In this document: piece after piece, positions 4,953-5,619 of the stretch | Position numbering within the stretch: the stretch's first letter is position 1 | Layout: the number at the start of each line of letters is the position of its first letter | Assembly (NCBI GenBank): GCA_016649475.1 | Contig: JAENXP010000201.1 | Span: 1-5,619, forward strand | DNA from: Burkholderiales bacterium | Lineage (GTDB): Bacteria > Pseudomonadota > Gammaproteobacteria > Burkholderiales > SG8-39 | Length of the DNA: 5,619 nucleotides | Direction of reading: 5' to 3' | Program-made: the position numbers and the translations under genes | The notes under the pieces: generated by a model | What the model was told of the DNA's origin: nothing | Databases searched by the model: none | The model's input: only the letters and a program-made list of their open reading frames with translations

Positions 4953-5619
4953 TCAGGCGCTAACGGTGGGCGTTGCGGCAGACAGTTGTCTGCTCACTTC
5001 CACGCCGATGCCTCGATAGCCGATGAAGCGCGCCGACCGGTCGAATATCGGTTCCCCGCTGGCCCGAAAATACTGGTGGGTGCCATCCGGATTCACGCGG
5101 CTGAAGGGGAAATCGAGGAACGGACGCCGTGCTCTGATGTTCGCTTCGAGCTCGGCGCGCTCGGCCTCGTTCCAGCCCGAGCCCTGCAGTACCCTCGCCT
5201 CGTCCATCGATGCATCCATTTGTATGCCAAGCATTTCCAGTATCGGGCCGGACACCTTGGTGACGCGCTGGTGTTCGTCCGATTCCCAGTACCAGTCGGA
5301 GGAGAGTTCGGTCAGGGCGCGAAAGCGTGCTTCGCTCTCGCGCAGGGCGGCCGTGCGTTCCTGCACCGTCTGTTCCAGCACCTTGTTGTAATTGTCGAGC
5401 CTGCGGTGCAGCAGGCGCACTTCGAGCATGTTGTGAATGCGCGTCTTGGCTTCGAGCAGATCGAAAGGCTTGCTCACGAAATCCTTGGCGCCGGCCTGCA
5501 GCGCCTGCAGCTTGTGCGCCGGCTGGGCGGTGACCACGAGCACAGGAATGTAGCTCTCCGTTTCGATCGCCTTGAGATTTTCCATCACCTGGAATCCGTC
5601 CATGCCGGGCATCTGCACA
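4953..5619 (-). CDS. Response regulator with receiver and PAS domains (5' end outside window)
   Basis: The frame is open to the right edge, giving 221 full codons, stop TGA at 4953-4955. The first visible residues are VQMPGMDGFQ. The GTG encoding that Val is internal, and the preceding codon ends in T at 5619, as expected if it is GAT for the phosphoacceptor Asp of a D-x-x-MPGMDG receiver motif. The receiver continues with PVLVVTA (Thr about 30) and FVSKPF (Lys50 of the visible part), both standard. A coiled-coil-like linker follows (about 60-98, ending QERTAALRESEARFRAL), then a PAS domain (about 98-208: SSDWYWESDEHQRVTKVSGPILEMLG, FSRVNPDGTHQYFRASGEPIFD, FIGYRGIGVEVS). The chain stops 13 residues after the PAS, with no GGDEF, EAL, kinase or DNA-binding output. 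It would accept phosphate from an unseen histidine kinase and might signal through PAS-mediated partner binding. Confidence 0.88.
   Translation of the reverse strand, partial: VQMPGMDGFQVMENLKAIETESYIPVLVVTAQPAHKLQALQAGAKDFVSKPFDLLEAKTRIHNMLEVRLLHRRLDNYNKVLEQTVQERTAALRESEARFRALTELSSDWYWESDEHQRVTKVSGPILEMLGIQMDASMDEARVLQGSGWNEAERAELEANIRARRPFLDFPFSRVNPDGTHQYFRASGEPIFDRSARFIGYRGIGVEVSRQLSAATPTVSA

Noticed and set aside
5616..5618. GTG as the start codon of the response regulator
   Set aside because: It encodes the Val within the receiver active-site motif, so the true start is beyond the window.

Overview
The window reads as chromosomal DNA of a GC-rich Gram-negative bacterium, most likely a betaproteobacterium. 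The best indicators are a neisserial RmpM-like (class 4 / OmpA C-terminal) periplasmic protein, an entericidin-type lipoprotein, a glycine-zipper envelope protein, and a Crp/Fnr regulator of a subtype I associate with this class. The genus cannot be read from this sequence alone.

Layout, left to right. Positions 1-212 hold the 3' end of a transaldolase-like gene on the + strand. After a 341-base gap come three + strand envelope genes: an RmpM/OmpA-like peptidoglycan-binding protein (554-1258), a 49-residue entericidin-like lipoprotein (1323-1472, easily missed because of its size) and a membrane-anchored glycine-zipper protein (1558-2187). Each has its own Shine-Dalgarno sequence. Stem-loops without a T-tract sit in both gaps between them, and a textbook intrinsic terminator (2292-2320) closes the group. 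This suggests one operon with internal RNA structures.

Next is an isolated + strand gene (start reassigned to 2690, end 3775) for a lipoprotein with an Ig-like N-terminal module and a C-terminal DUF3494 ice-binding-type domain. It has its own 369-base leader, which contains a perfect 12-bp palindrome of LacI/GalR-operator style, and it ends at a 16-bp perfect stem terminator that probably serves both strands.

The rest lies on the - strand. A Crp/Fnr-family regulator (3924-4667) has an upstream region with a candidate promoter, a palindrome over its -35 box, and five perfect tandem copies of an 11-bp unit directly abutting that box. Upstream of it is the 3' part of a response regulator with a receiver and a PAS domain but no output domain after the PAS (4953 to the window edge).

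Taken together, this is mostly an envelope and signalling region: peptidoglycan/outer-membrane maintenance proteins, a surface lipoprotein of the ice-binding fold, and two regulators. I see no phage, transposon, CRISPR or RNA gene. The most unusual elements are the 11-bp repeat array at the regulator promoter and the independently transcribed ice-binding-type lipoprotein with its palindromic operator candidate. Neither amounts to a clearly new system on this evidence.
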